From Antilocapra americana (Eukaryota > Chordata > Mammalia > Artiodactyla > Antilocapridae), in contig ML664161.1 of NCBI GenBank assembly GCA_007570785.1, positions 42,110,472 to 42,174,471 on the forward strand: a stretch of 64,000 nucleotides of DNA, written 5' to 3'. This document shows, one piece after another, positions 22,531 to 34,609 of the stretch. The notes beneath the pieces were generated by a model. The model saw only the letters and a program-made list of their open reading frames with translations, was not told the origin of the DNA and did not search any database. The translations under genes and the position numbers were made by a program. Within the stretch, counting starts at the first letter, position 1. Each line of letters begins with the position of its first letter.

Positions 22531-23790
22531 TTACTTGGATATTAAACAAGATTTTGGATATATACCTTCATATTACTTAATGTACTCATCTTGGCTTGAA
22601 AGCTTAATGGGTTTTACTTAAACTTTATTGATTTCAACTCTCATGCAAAGAGGGTGGCCCATCCTATAATCTAACATTGTGGGTCCCCCCCACTTTACTT
22701 TTCTTCACTCCACCATGATTCTATCAAAACTAAAACTGAGTTTCTTTGCTTCACCCACTTGATCGTTTCTTGTCTGAAATCCAAGTCTACCCTTGTTTAC
22801 ACTGAACTTATTCATAGTGAAGCCATCAAAACACACCTGTGAGTCTAATGTATTCTGTCCACAGAATTTTCTTGAACATTCTCTGTCCTTAAGATTCTCG
22901 AATGTATATATTCCCAATAATCCTCATCTGATCTTCTTTTAAATCCATCCTAGTACCTGTAAGAATCTCCCCAATTCCTCTGCTGATTATTTAATTTTCT
23001 ACTTCCAGGTTCTTTGTTTCTTCCTTCATTTAAAAATCCCAAATGTCTCTAAAATTCATCAAAAAATTCCATCATTTAGGGTTCTCAAGAAATACCCCTT
23101 CTCTGAATTTCCCAGACAAAATTAGCATGTAACTCCCAGGTTATCTACAAGTGTTCTATACTATAAACCACACCATGGCCTCTCTAATCTGCATATAAAT
23201 ATTGAATACTAGAAGGTGATACTATATTTATGTTTTTTTAATCAAGTCTTTAGATTATGCAGCATTGAAAGATTTGAATTATAGAAAATGGAGCTCAAAA
23301 ATGTTATTTTGTCTGTCTTCCTGACACTAACGAATGACTCCAAAGTTTAGTTTCCTTTTTTTAAAATTGAGGAAATCTCTCATTAAGGTTTTGTCATCCT
23401 CATTCCTAATATCTGATGTGTTAGGAGTCTCTTTCCTTCACATTAGCAGATTGTCATCTTCTGGACCTCCATTAGAGTAGATGTGTTTAATGGTCTGATG
23501 GACAAGGAGGAGATGTGCTCCCTCTTAGTAAGTCTTCAAGCAGTCAGCTTCACAGAAGTCATGCCCTGCATGTCTTCAGTCATTTGTATTGCCTGTCCCT
23601 GAGCTTCAAAGATCCTATGAGGTTGGATGACACCTATAATGTCATCTGGCCCAAACTCTTCATTTGACCCATGCTTGAAGGAAACCATGTTACTTCCAAA
23701 GCTTTTCATTTTTAACTTTTGACAAGTGTTGGGATGGTCTTTCCTGTAGGAACTGAAATTTGTCTTTGTCTAAGCATCCCCTGGTAATCT
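22531..23790. other. unassigned intergenic sequence
   Basis: AT-rich. No repeat family or gene is recognised with confidence. The part from about 23600 may be a degraded extension of the adjacent L3 fossil. Confidence 0.45.
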
Positions 23791-25090
23791 TGTTTGCATT
23801 CCCTGGGGCCACCACAAATAATATCTCTTTCACATATTATTCCAGCAAGTGTTTAAATACAATTCATCCATCCTCCCTGAGTCTTGTACACACTAAACAC
23901 CTCTCGAGCTCTTATTAATAAGGTTTTGAGGTCTTTCATTCTGCTCACATTCCTACCTTAACACACTGCAAATAATTTTTTATCCTTTAAAATATGGCAT
24001 CCTAGCTAATAAATATGCTTGCATGAGAAAAGAATAAATCACTTCTGTAATTTTAGATGTTAAGTATCAATTAATATATCTCGGAACTGTAAGAGCTCTA
24101 TGTGTGTATGCATGTGTGTGTGTATATATGTGTGCCCCACTACTATATTAATAAATTGTGACCTTATTCAGTGGTGTGCTGGTATATGTTCAACGACTGG
24201 CTCTCTAGAGGCTGGGCTGGGAGAGACATGATTTGTACTATTTGCCAATTTCCTTGGTGTAAATATTCCTACCATGGCCTTTTTCAAACTGCAAATGTGA
24301 CATCACTGAATGCAGAGTTGGGGAGAGATGCACAACAAAACAACATGGTATAGAATTTTCACCAGATAGATACAATAGATGTAAATAATCTCAAGAGTAT
24401 AGATAACAGTTAAGAAAAATTTAAATTAGGAAGTGATATGCTTTGAGCCTTTATTATTTGCTTTTAATATAAGTTATTTAATCTTTTAGCTTGTAAATAG
24501 TTGACTTTTTAATAATGCTATAATTAACTACTGGCTTGCAAAATTCCTGAAAATATAACCATTTGAAAAAGCTTATCCAGTCACATCTAGCACACTATAT
24601 ATTTACTCCAATTAAAATCTTGAGATCCTTGTCTATGTGTGACCCTGAGAAATTGAATACCCTTCATGCCTTCTTGAAGTTGTCTAGTTCTGTTGTTACC
24701 TTGCTTTTTTCTCTGGGTAAAATATTGTATATATTCTTGTTTACTTTTTCTTGTTAGAGTTGGCCAATCATCTCACCCTGTCAATAATTCTTTAGATCCT
24801 AATTCTGTCATCCCACATTTCTGTCATCTTTATCCCTTCTGGCTTCGTGTCATCTACACATTTGATGAGCAAGCCATATATATCTCTAGCTGGGGCACTG
24901 AATTTAAAAAAAATGCCTGACAGGACAGGGCCAAGGACAAAATCCTTGAGCACGCAAATACAAACCTCTCTCCACACAAGCACTAAACCATTCATCAGCA
25001 TTGATTCAACAAGGTATTTGTTTATTGAACTGCCTTTGTATCCAGTCCAAATTTCTCCACCACGTCTGTAAGACTCTCAAGAGACTATTT
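23790..25090 (-). repeat. L3/CR1 LINE fossil
   Basis: The plus strand reads as antisense CR1/L3: 'ctttcacatattattccagcaag', 'ctccctgagtcttgt', 'gatcctaattctgtcatcc', 'gtgtcatctacacatttgatgagcaagcc', and 'gacagggccaaggacaaaatcc'. On the minus strand 25001-24792 translates with a decayed RT active-site region, VLGPVLSG...LIKCVDDTKPEG (CVDD where CR1-type RTs have xADD). A unique-looking stretch at about 24030-24550 may be later or degraded sequence. Confidence 0.62.
24098..24135. repeat. (TG)n/(TA)n microsatellite
   Basis: Imperfect tgtgtgtatgcatgtgtgtgtgtata tract. Confidence 0.8.
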
Positions 25091-25830
25091 CTGAGGCACA
25101 AGACTAAAGTCCAGAAAACCTTCTCTTCCTTCTTCTCATGTCAAAGAAAAAGATTACACTTCCTCGATGCAAAACTGATCACTTTCTCCAGGGTTCATCA
25201 ATTCTGCTTCCTCTCTTTTCTCTTTTCAATATCCCTCTTCTTCCTCCACCCCACTAGCATATCAACATAGCATATAAGCAGTGCTGGAGACTCTTTCTTT
25301 CTTCACACTGCTCTTTTCCCATTTGGAAAATTGCATATCTCATATTTTCCCATTTTTATTATTCCATTTCTCCCCTTTATTCTCAGCATGACCAATACCA
25401 CATCTTTGATTTCACTTAGAAAGTAGATGCATTCAGGCAGGGATTCCACCCATCTGTTGTTTTGCCACTCTCAGACTTAACGTGCACCCAAACCTGGCAA
25501 AGTGGAGATGAAGGTTTCCCCTGTTTATTTGAAAGATCTTCTCATAATTACTCAGAGAAGTTAGTCCTCCTCTTCCTTCTGTATCGTTATTGCCATTCTC
25601 TCAACTGAATCTTCAGCTTCATCTTTTAAAATAGTCTAGCTTCTTTCACCTCTTCATAAATAAAACACTCTCCTTTATTCCAGCTCTGCATCTCATTGTG
25701 TCTCTGCCTACCATCTTCACTTTTTCACCTCCTATTTAATTCTCACTTCTTGGCAATTTGCCTTTTGTGTTCACCAAGCCATTGCCTTTAATTAGGTCAC
25801 CAGGAATCTCATAGTAGTTCTCTCTCTCTT

Positions 25831-25837
<7 letters not shown>

Positions 25838-25869
<32 letters not shown>
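25838..25869. repeat. (AC)n microsatellite
   Basis: About 16 uninterrupted AC units, preceded by a (TC)n run at 25820-25834. Likely length-variable between individuals. Confidence 0.95.
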
Positions 25870-25870
<1 letters not shown>

Positions 25871-26469
25871 CATTTTATTTCTTACCTTATAAGGCTTCTC
25901 TGCAGCTTCAAGACTAACCACTCTGTTTTGTTTTTTCTTTAATTTCTTTGTATCTTTGTTTCAGTGACATTTCACTTGCCTACTTCCCCTTCTCCATCTC
26001 TAATGCCATCTTTCTTCTTGTCAAATTTCTCTTCCTCAGTCACCACTTGCCTGGGGATCCTCAGCATGGCCGCTCCCACCACCACCAGGTCTTTCTGTAC
26101 CACTCCCAGTTCTGTATTTTCAGCTGATAACTTGTTGCAATTGTGCTTCGGATGCAGACCTCCACACGCATGATTCACTCTCCCAAAATGAACATCTTAT
26201 CATCCACCCCTGCATCTTGTCACCAAAATATGTACCTCCTCCTGTAATCCCTATTCTAATTTATAGGACTGGCCACTCACCCACTTGCTTGGGCCAAAAA
26301 TGTGCTGGAAACCTTTCTTTTCCTCTTCACCCACATTCAGTACATCAAGAAATTTTCTAGACACCAATACTTTAGGTTTGCATTTCTTGTCTGATTTTTG
26401 TGTGTGTGACAGATTTCTAACTTTTATTTCCCTGTCTGCAGTGTCTATTATTTAATTGATCCTCTGTGT

Positions 26470-26692
26470 GTGCATGCATGCATGCTAAGTTGTTTCAGTG
26501 GTGTCCAGCTCTTTTCGACTCTATGGACTGTGGCCCACCAGGCTCCTCTTCCCATGAGATTCTCCAGGCAAGAATACTGGAGTGGGTTGCCATGCCTTCA
26601 TCCAGGAGATCTTCCCGAGTCAGGGACTGAACCTGCATCTCTCATGTCTCCTGCATTGGAAGGCAGGTTTTTTACCCCCTGCCAGGGTCATC
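26470..26692 (-). mobile_element. Bov-tA SINE in L2
   Basis: Antisense copy: 'aagttgtttcagtggtgtccagctc', 'gggttgccatgccttcatcc', 'ctcctgcattggaaggcagg'. It splits the L2 fossil. Confidence 0.88.
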
Positions 26693-27284
26693 TTTCTAAA
26701 ACAACCTTTGCAGATCATGAAACTCCTCTGCTTACTCTCCCACAGTAATGGCCAGTTAACTGCAAAAAAAAAAAAACCCCAAAATAAACAAACAAACAAA
26801 AAAACAGCCCAAATACCTCAGCATCCCACAGCCTACCAATCTACCTTTCCAGGGATATCCCTAAACACTTACTTCACTGCATTTTCCAAAGACATCTATG
26901 CCTTAATTATCTCCTTGCTATCACATATGTAGACTACCATTCACAGAATACTTTCTCCTGTGGTTTAGTGAAGTAATTCCCGTTCTTCCAAGTAGCAGCT
27001 AAAATAAATTCTCCTCTGTGAAACATGACAACTTTTCTCCATTGTCATTTCTTACATGTTACCACTCTTCTATTTGATTCAGGCCCTTGTCAAGCACATC
27101 ACACATTATTGACCATTTTTACTTACCTCTCTATTTCCATCATTATACAGAAATTTAAAAAAAATTCTTAAAGAAAGGAGCTGAATTTTATTTATTTTTG
27201 TATCTCCATTTCTTGGCACATGTCCCAGTACATCCTAGGTAACTCAGTAAATTTTCACAAATGAGTAATTTCCTTCTTTAATAT

Positions 27285-28080
27285 TTTATACCTCAGCCAA
27301 AGGAAATAATGTGGAGACTAATATGAATTTTTTTTTTCTTGGGGAATCAAGGCTGGCTTTTGGAGATTAGTACTTCCACATCTATATTCCCAACCCAGAC
27401 TTTTAATATTCAACTCTAGATAAATACATCAATATTAAACTTCTTACTTCATGCGATAAACTTTTTTCTCATTTTGAGTTTTGAAAACAGAAATAGAATT
27501 TTTCCAAATCCAACTCTCCTATTCCAGAAATGGTTCTGTAGACATATTTTGTCACTTTCATAAATGTCGTCATTGTTGGGTAAAATTTTTTGGAGTGGAT
27601 GTATGTGTGCTAATACAAAACCAGGAACAAAAGAGGTGTATTAAGGAAATTTTAGAGCTGTAAATAACTAACCATAAATAACTAAATTTAATTATGACCT
27701 AAAAATAAGAGTTGAGCTGTATTCTGTAACAAGAAACATGCTCATAGGCAATTGTTTGAGTTCACTCATCACGTGGCTGGAATCACTAGGGATCCTAGAA
27801 GAAAGTGAACTCTTTCTTCTTCTCTACCAGTTTTAGCTGCATCTCACCACCCTATCCCACCCCCCGGCCAAAACTCTGTCTGTGGCCTCTGGTGGTAAAA
27901 TGGCTGCTGCAGCTCCGGATATTATAGACACTTTCCAGGCAGGTATGGGAGGGGGGTGGGGAGGGGCAACACTGATGTCTGTCCCTTGTATAAGAAAGTA
28001 ATAGCTTTCCCAGAATCTTCCCTGTGAATTTTGCCCTATGACTCATTGGTCAGAACTACATTGAGTGATCATACCTGAAA
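27285..28080. other. unassigned intergenic sequence
   Basis: AT-rich, with a C/G-rich patch at 27850-27970. No family or gene is recognised. Confidence 0.5.
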
Positions 28081-28082
28081 AA

Positions 28083-28306
28083 TTGGGCTTCCCAGGTGGC
28101 TCAGTGATAAAGAATCTGTCTGCCAAGTAGGAAATTAGAGTTGGATCCCTGGGCCAGGGAGATCCTCTGGAGAAGGAAATGACAACCCACTCCAATATTC
28201 TTGCCTGGGAAGTCCCATGGACAGAGGAGCCTGGCAGACTGCAGTCCAGGGGGCTGCGTGACTGCAGAGTCACAGTCATGTTGGAGGTGACGTAGCAACC
28301 AAGCAG
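28083..28306 (+). mobile_element. Bov-tA SINE
   Basis: Sense copy: 'gggcttcccaggtggctcagtgataaag', 'ccctgggccagggagatcctctggagaagg', 'cccatggacagaggagcctggcag'. Confidence 0.9.
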
Positions 28307-28388
28307 CAATCTGAAAATCAAGGAGACTAGAAAAGTAAGTACCTTGTTTTTCTTCTAAGCTTTTACAGTGGAATAAAAGGAATAAAAA

Positions 28389-30524
28389 ATGGGTTGGATT
28401 ATCCCAGGGATGCAAGGATTCTTCAATATTCGTAAATCGATCAATGTAATACACCACATTAACAAATTGAAAAATAAAAATCACATGATTATCTCAATAG
28501 ATGCAGAGAAAGCCTTTGACAAAATTCAACATCCATTTATGATAAAAACCCTCCAAAAAGTAGGAATAGAAGGAACATACCTCAACATAATAAAAGCTAT
28601 ATATGACAAACCCACAGCAAACATTATCCTCAATGGTGAAAAACTGGAAGCATTCCCCCTGAAATCAGGGACAAGACAAGGGTGCCCACTCTCACCACTA
28701 CTATTCAACATAGTTTTGGAAGTTTTGGCCACAGCAATCAGAGCAGATAAAGAAATCAAAGGAATACAGATTGGAAAAGAAGAAGTAAAACTCTCTCTGT
28801 TTGCAGATGACATGATCCTCTATATTGAAAACCCTAAAGACTCTACGAGAAAATTACTAGAGCTAATCAGTGAATATAGCAAAGTTTCAGGATACAAAAT
28901 CAACACACAGAAATCCCTGGCATTCCTATACACTAACAGTGAGAAATCAGAAAGAGAAATTAAGGAAACAATCCCATTCACCATCGAAACAAAAAGAATA
29001 AAATACTTAGGAGTATTTCTACCTAAAGAATCAAAAGACTTGTATATAGAAAACTATAGAACACTGATGAAAGAAATCAAGGAGGACACAAACAGATGGA
29101 GAAATGTGCCGTGTTCATGGATTGGAAGAATCAATATAGTGAAAATGAGTATACTACCCAAAGCAATCTATAGATTCAATGCAATTCCTATCAAGCTACC
29201 AGAGGTCTTCTTCAAAGAATTAGAACAAATAATTTCTCAATTTGTATGGAAATACAAAAAACCTCATATAGCCAAAGCAATCTTGAGAAAGAAGAATGGA
29301 ACTGGCGGAATCAACCTACCTGACTTTAGGCTATACTACAAATCCACAGTCATTAAGACAGTTTGGTACTGGCACAAAGACAGAAATATAGATCAATGGA
29401 ACAGAATAGAAAGCCCAGAGATAAATCCACGCATCTATGGACACCTTATCTTTGACAAAGGAGGCAAGAATATACAATGGAGAAAAGACAACCTCTTTAA
29501 CAAGTGGTGCTGGGAAAACTGGACAGCCACTTGTAAAAGAATGAAACTAGATCACTTTCTAACACCATACACAAAGATAAACTCAAAATGGATCAAAGAT
29601 CTAAGCATAAGACCAGAAACTATAAAACTCCTAGAGGATAACATAGGCAAAACACTCTCTGCTATAATCCAAAGCGGGATACTCCATGACCCACCTCCCA
29701 GAATATTGGAAATAAAAACACGAATAAACAAATGGGACCTAATTAAAATTAAAAGCTTTTGCACAACAAAGGAAACTATAAGCAAGGTGAAAAGACAGCC
29801 TTCAGAATGGGAGAAAATAATAGCCAATGAAGCAACAGACAAACAATTAATCTCAAAAATTTACAAACAACTCCTGCAGCTCCATTCTAGAAAAATAAAC
29901 AACCCAATTAAAAAGTGGGCCAAAGAACTTAACAGACATTTCTCCAAAGAAGATATAAAAATGGCTAACAAACACATGAAAAGATGCTCAACATCACTCA
30001 TTATCAGAGAAATGCAAATCAAAACCACAATGAGGTACCACTTTACACCAGTCAGAATGGCTGCCATCCAAAAGTCTACAAGCAATAAATGCTGGAGAGG
30101 ATGTGGAGAAAAGGGAACCCTCTTACACTGTTGGTGGGAATGCAAACTAGTACAGCCACTATGGAAAACAGTGTGGAGGTTCCTTAAAAAGCTGCAAATA
30201 GACCTGCCATATGACCCGGCAATCCCACTGCTGGGCATATACACCGAGGAAACCAGAATTGAAAGAGCCACGTGTACCCCAATGTTCATCGCTGCATTGT
30301 TTACAATAGCTAAGACATGGAAACAACCTAGATGCCCATCAACTGATGAATGGATAAGAAAGCTGTGGTACATATGCACAATGGAATATTACTCAGCATT
30401 AAAAAAAAATTCATTTGAAGCAATTCTACTCAGATGCACGAAACTGGAGCCCATTATCCAGAGTGAAGTAAGCCAGAAGCAAAAACAACAATACAGTATA
30501 TTAACGCATATATATGGAATTTAG
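28389..30524 (+). pseudogene. L1 ORF2 fragment, 711 codons, 5'-truncated
   Basis: This is the C-terminal 55-60% of LINE-1 ORF2, which bears the reverse transcriptase; a full ORF2p has roughly 1270 residues. The first three codons (MGW) come from the target-site duplication, not from L1. RT motif A lies in [14 protein letters not shown] (Asp38), motif B in [11 protein letters not shown] (96-106), and the catalytic FADD at 138-141. The carboxy-terminal Cys-rich segment starts CWRGCGEK...LHCWWEC (Cys568, Cys572, His580, Cys585). It ends THIYGI at the usual ORF2 stop. The endonuclease domain and the N-terminal RT are missing, so it cannot mobilise itself. The absence of any internal stop shows a young insertion. 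Translation is unlikely because no promoter is included. Confidence 0.92.
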
Positions 30525-30866
30525 AAAGACAGTAACGAGAACCCAACATGGGAGACAACAAAAGGAACGCAGATGTATAGAATAGACTCGTGGACTTTGT
30601 GGATGAGGGTAAGTGTGGGATGTTATGGGAGAAGGGCATTGAAGCATGTTAATTGTCATGTGTCTAATCAATCGCCAGCCCAGGATTGATGCTCGGGACT
30701 GGTGCAGCGAGATTTCCCGGGGGGGAGGGAAGAGGGAGGGGGGATCCGGAGGGGAAGCATATGTAAACCCATGGTGATATCATGACAATGTATGGCAAAA
30801 ACAATAAAAAATAATAAAATAAAATAAAAAAAAATAAAGAATTCTTGCACCCCTGGAATAAAAAAA
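28399..30866 (+). mobile_element. young 5'-truncated L1 with TSD and short 3' transduction
   Basis: It starts mid-ORF2 at 28399 and runs through the stop (30524), the 3' UTR with a G-rich tract (30718-30760), an A-rich tail at 30797-30838, 18 bp of non-L1 sequence (30839-30856) and a second A-tail. It is bounded by the 15-bp duplication aaaaaatgggttgga at 28384-28398 and 30867-30881. AATAAA at 30833-30838 precedes the 18-bp segment. Confidence 0.9.
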
Positions 30867-30884
30867 AAAAAATGGGTTGGAAAT

Positions 30885-31688
30885 TAAGTCCTGTCTACGT
30901 TAGTGGGTGAAATTATATGGAACTGTCTGATCACTATCCTATGTTTCTCAATCTGTATTGGTTCTTATATTATGCCATTGCTTTCTTAATTCAAAAAAAC
31001 ATATAAAATTTATCTCTGGATAGTTTGAACAATGTTTATACTGCCTTTCCCACATGCACAACATCTATTTTGAATAATTTTTCCCTCTTGATATATTTGA
31101 TAGTACTTTTTAAGGCAAAAATCTAATCTTTTTACTTATGTTTTTAACCCCTTTATGTCCATTTATATTATTTTCTCTTTACCAGTGCTAATAAACAACT
31201 AAATTTTAATATAATTCACAATTCTCACTAGTGTTCTGCTTATTCCCTTTTCTAGATCATGAGTATAATACTAAATAGAATCAAATCAAAATGTGTAACA
31301 TTGACCTTTGAGTTATCCTAGTAGAAACATTTCTCACCAACTGTATACATGCTCAGTTTATATTTTCTTCATATCTCTAAACCAAATCTTAAGCCTTTTC
31401 ATAGAGTGAAAGAAGATCAGATTTAAAAGGAGCTTCTAGCATCATTTGCTCTCACCCCCTGCATTATAGAGTTCAGATAACCAAGAATCAAAAGTTCAAA
31501 ATGACAATGCTAGAAACACTGGTTTCCTGGCCCCCAGTTTCATGTTTCCTTTGCTAGGGTGCTAGGGTGAGATGTGAGTGAGTGGGTTTTGCAGGAGAAA
31601 TGTGTTCAATATTAGAAGCATTGGGCTAGTGGAAGAGGAGCCAAGAAGATGGACAGTTGAGGTGGTCTCCCAAAGTATAAGGACAAAG
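30885..31688. other. unassigned intergenic sequence
   Basis: AT-rich and unique-looking. It includes a small duplicated 'gctagggt' at 31554-31570. No gene. Confidence 0.5.
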
Positions 31689-31689
31689 T

Positions 31690-32122
31690 TCAGTTCAGTT
31701 CAGTCGCTCAGTCATGTCCGACTCTTTGTGACCCCATGAATCGCAGCACACCAGTCTTCCCTGTCCATCACCAACTCCTGGAGTCTACCCAAACCCACGT
31801 CCATCGAGTCAGTGATGCCATCCAGCCATCTCATCCTCTGTCTTCCCCTTCTCCTCCCACCTCCAATCCTTCCCAGCATTAGGGTCTTTTCCAATGAGTC
31901 AACTCTTCGCATGAAGTGGCCAAAGTATTGGAGTTTCAGCTTCAACATCAGTCCTTCCAATGAACACCCAGAACTGATCTCCTTTAGGATGGACTGGTTG
32001 GATCTCCTTGCAGTCCAAGGGACTCTCAAGAATTTTCTCCAACACCACAGTTCAAAAGCGTCAGTTTTTTGGTGCTCAGCTTTCTTCACCATCCAACTGT
32101 CACATCCATACATGACTACTGC
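31690..32122 (-). mobile_element. BovB 3' fragment
   Basis: The antisense 3' end (repeated 'gttca' then 'gtcgctcagtcatgtccgactc') leads into the conserved C-terminal coding region. The minus strand reads [15 protein letters not shown]...[25 protein letters not shown], 133 open codons. It is about 430 bp, 5'-truncated. Confidence 0.93.
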
Positions 32123-32780
32123 CCAGGTGGAAATTGTAGCACAACCTCAGGCATGGTTCAAGCAATCTTGGGCACCAAGTCCAATCTGCTAGGACAGAGA
32201 AGAGCAGTGGAGGAGCCCTTGGGACCCAGGCAGGTGGCAGTCATGATTCTGGGAGGTGTGTCCATATGTTGTAGAATCCCCATCAGAAGGCTATTGTTTG
32301 GGCAAGGCTCCAGTTCCTGGAGTGGAGAGCTGACAGTTGCCAGGTGGGGTCCAGGTCCTAGATGGATGTACAGCTGTTGAGAGTGGGGCTCTGGTCACAG
32401 GAAGTAGATAATTGGTTGCAAACCAAAGAGGAAGAAGTTGAGCAGAAAAAAGATATGGTGGCCAGTGCCAACATCAGGGGTAGTACTATAACACAGATTA
32501 CACAGACATCCAGGGCTTACCCTGGAATCCCGGCACTTGGAGCTGAGGGACAGCAAAGAATAATTGAAAAGCATAAAGAAAACCCAAGAGCCACAGTTGA
32601 ATGTTTAGGCCTCAGAGGTCTAGAGGTGTGGAATTTATTTCAATGTCTCAGCAGGCTCAGTCAGCAGTGGCTCAAGCTGGGAGATGGAACCAGCCGGTAG
32701 GTTTGCAGCACTAATGAGTACAGTCAGGAGGTCCAGGCACCACACCTGGCAGTTGCTAGACTCTCATTTACACTTAATGT
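32123..32780 (+). other. G-rich segment with a 112-codon open frame, unassigned
   Basis: It differs in composition from its flanks. The frame 32362-32700 (MDVQLLRVGLWSQEVDNWLQTK...) has no motif I recognise and no splice or initiation context to support it. It could be a degraded retroviral or other unlisted repeat, or simply unique sequence between two retroposons. Confidence 0.3.
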
Positions 32781-32784
32781 TTGA

Positions 32785-32990
32785 CATAAAATTATAAATC
32801 CACCTGCCAATGCAGGAGACATAAGATTCGCGGGTTTGATCCCTGCATGGCGAAGATCCACTGGAGAAGGGCATGGCAACTCACTCCAGTATTCTTGCCT
32901 AGAGAATCCCATGGACTGAGAAGCCTGGCAGGCTGGCAGGCAGACTCCTGGGCTACAGAGTCAGACATGACTGAAGTGACTTAGCCTGTC
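32785..32990 (+). mobile_element. Bov-tA SINE, head-truncated
   Basis: 'cacctgccaatgcaggagacataag', 'gggcatggcaactcactccagtattc' and 'cagagtcagacatgactgaagtgac'. It carries a small 'ggctggcagg' duplication near 32930. Confidence 0.88.
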
Positions 32991-32999
32991 TAGGGGATG

Positions 33000-33970
33000 G
33001 AAAAAGGCATGTCAGGATCTACAAACCTTAATTTAATAAATTCCATAGGAAAAGTTTATCTTGAAGCTTTTTAAAAAACATCTCAGTAGTAGGTGGTGTT
33101 CATGAATTCATTATCTACAATATGTTTATAGATTAGTATGTCTTAATATAGTTATGTTGTTGGTTTGTGTTAATTTTAGGTCTCTTTTAGCAGCTTCTTA
33201 GTTTTCTGAGACTTAAAAAAAAATACAGACAGCTGAAAATAGCTCTAAGGACAGCATATGGATTGTATCAATTGGAGATGGAGGGAATACATGGTGGTCA
33301 GATTTCTGCACAGTCAATACAACTGGGTCATTAAGGTGACCAAGACCACCAGACCATAAAACACTTGGTCCAATCATTTCATCTATCTTAATGACCAAAT
33401 CCAACCAACTGCACAAAGATACAATCAATTGCTCAGCAACTATGCATTATGATGGCAGAAAACAAAACAAAACAAATTGGCAGTGTTTTGGTCAATTCAG
33501 TAAAGCTACACAGACAAGATTGCCAACATACGCTGGCCCCTAGTGTTCATGGCTTTTGTGGTTCAGATGCAGTTCTTTCATTCTGATTACTTAGGAATAC
33601 TCAGCTCACTAACTGTTTATCTCCAGCTTGCTTTTTGCCATTAGTTTCTGTCACTTTATTGTCTTCAATTTATCTTGTTAGTAACAGATTTTTAAATCAA
33701 TTGGTTCTTTCCTTTCTTAGGCATCATTCTTTTTATATCCCTAATTATTTTATCTTATTAGAAAACCTATTTTGTTCTGTGTTTCAGTTTTTTCTGCTTC
33801 ATTTATATGAGTCTTCCAATTGGCCTTCTCTTTAAAAGCATTAAACAAAACACTGATATAAATTATATTTTACATACAAGCAAAAATAAAATAGTTGCAT
33901 ATATATTTTTCAACATTTATGTATATAGATATTTAGCTTACATTTATCTCTACCTATGCCTATATTGATT
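33000..33970. other. unassigned intergenic sequence
   Basis: No recognised repeat or gene. It contains an (aaaac)n patch at about 33461-33475. Confidence 0.5.
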
Positions 33971-33974
33971 ATAG

Positions 33975-34172
33975 TGTTAGTTGCTCAGTTGTGTCTGACT
34001 CCATGCGACTTGATAAACTGTAGCTTGCCAGGCTCCTCTGTCTATGGGATTCTCCAGCCAAGAATACTGGAGTGGATTGCCATGCCCTTCTCCAGGAGAT
34101 CTTCCCAACCCAGGGACTGAATCTGGGTTTCCTGCATTGCAAGCCAATCCTCTACCATCTGAGCCACCTCCA
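33975..34172 (-). mobile_element. Bov-tA SINE
   Basis: Antisense copy: 'gttgctcagttgtgtctgactcc', 'ttgccatgcccttctccaggag', 'taccatctgagccacc'. Confidence 0.93.
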
Positions 34173-34279
34173 CGATTCAAATATTTAGACCATCTATCTC
34201 AATATCTAGTATCTATAAATATGATGCTCATATCTTGAAAATGGATTGATTTATTTTTTCCTCACTGGAATTCTACTTT

Positions 34280-34602
34280 AGTGTTGTTGTTCAGTCACCC
34301 AGTTGTGACGACTCCTTGGACCCTATGGACTGCAGCATGCCAGGGTTCTCTGCCCCTCACCATCTCCCGAAGTTTGCCCAAGTTAATGTCCATTGCATCA
34401 GTGATCCCATTCAACCATCTCACCCCTTGATGCCCTCTTCTTCTGCCTTCAATCTTTCCCAACATCAGGGGCTTTTCCAATGAGTCAGGTGTTTGAATTA
34501 GATGACCAAAATACTGGAATTTCAGCTTCAGTATCAGTCCTTCCAATGAGTATTCAGGGATGATTTCCTTTAAGATTGACTGGTTTGATCTCCTTTACTG
34601 TA
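34280..34602 (-). mobile_element. BovB 3' fragment
   Basis: Antisense: 'gttgttcagtcacccagttgtgacgac', 'catgccagggttctctgcccctcacc', 'tttcagcttcagtatcagtccttcc'. More diverged than the other BovB copies, so probably older. Confidence 0.88.
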
Positions 34603-34609
34603 TATCCAG

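Larger units (their letters stand above)
25560..27280 (+). repeat. L2 LINE fossil, 3' half
   Basis: Sense-oriented L2 phrases run in order: 'catctttctaaaacaacctttgcagatcatgaaactcctctgc' (from 26688), 'cctaccaatctacctttccag', 'cttctcctgtggtttagtgaag', and the 3' end 'cttggcacatgtcccagtacatcctaggtaactcagtaaat'. The part before 26460 is weaker. It is interrupted by an (AC)n tract and a Bov-tA SINE. Confidence 0.65.

Noticed and set aside
29861..30379. 172-codon minus-strand frame
   Set aside because: Antisense shadow of L1 ORF2.
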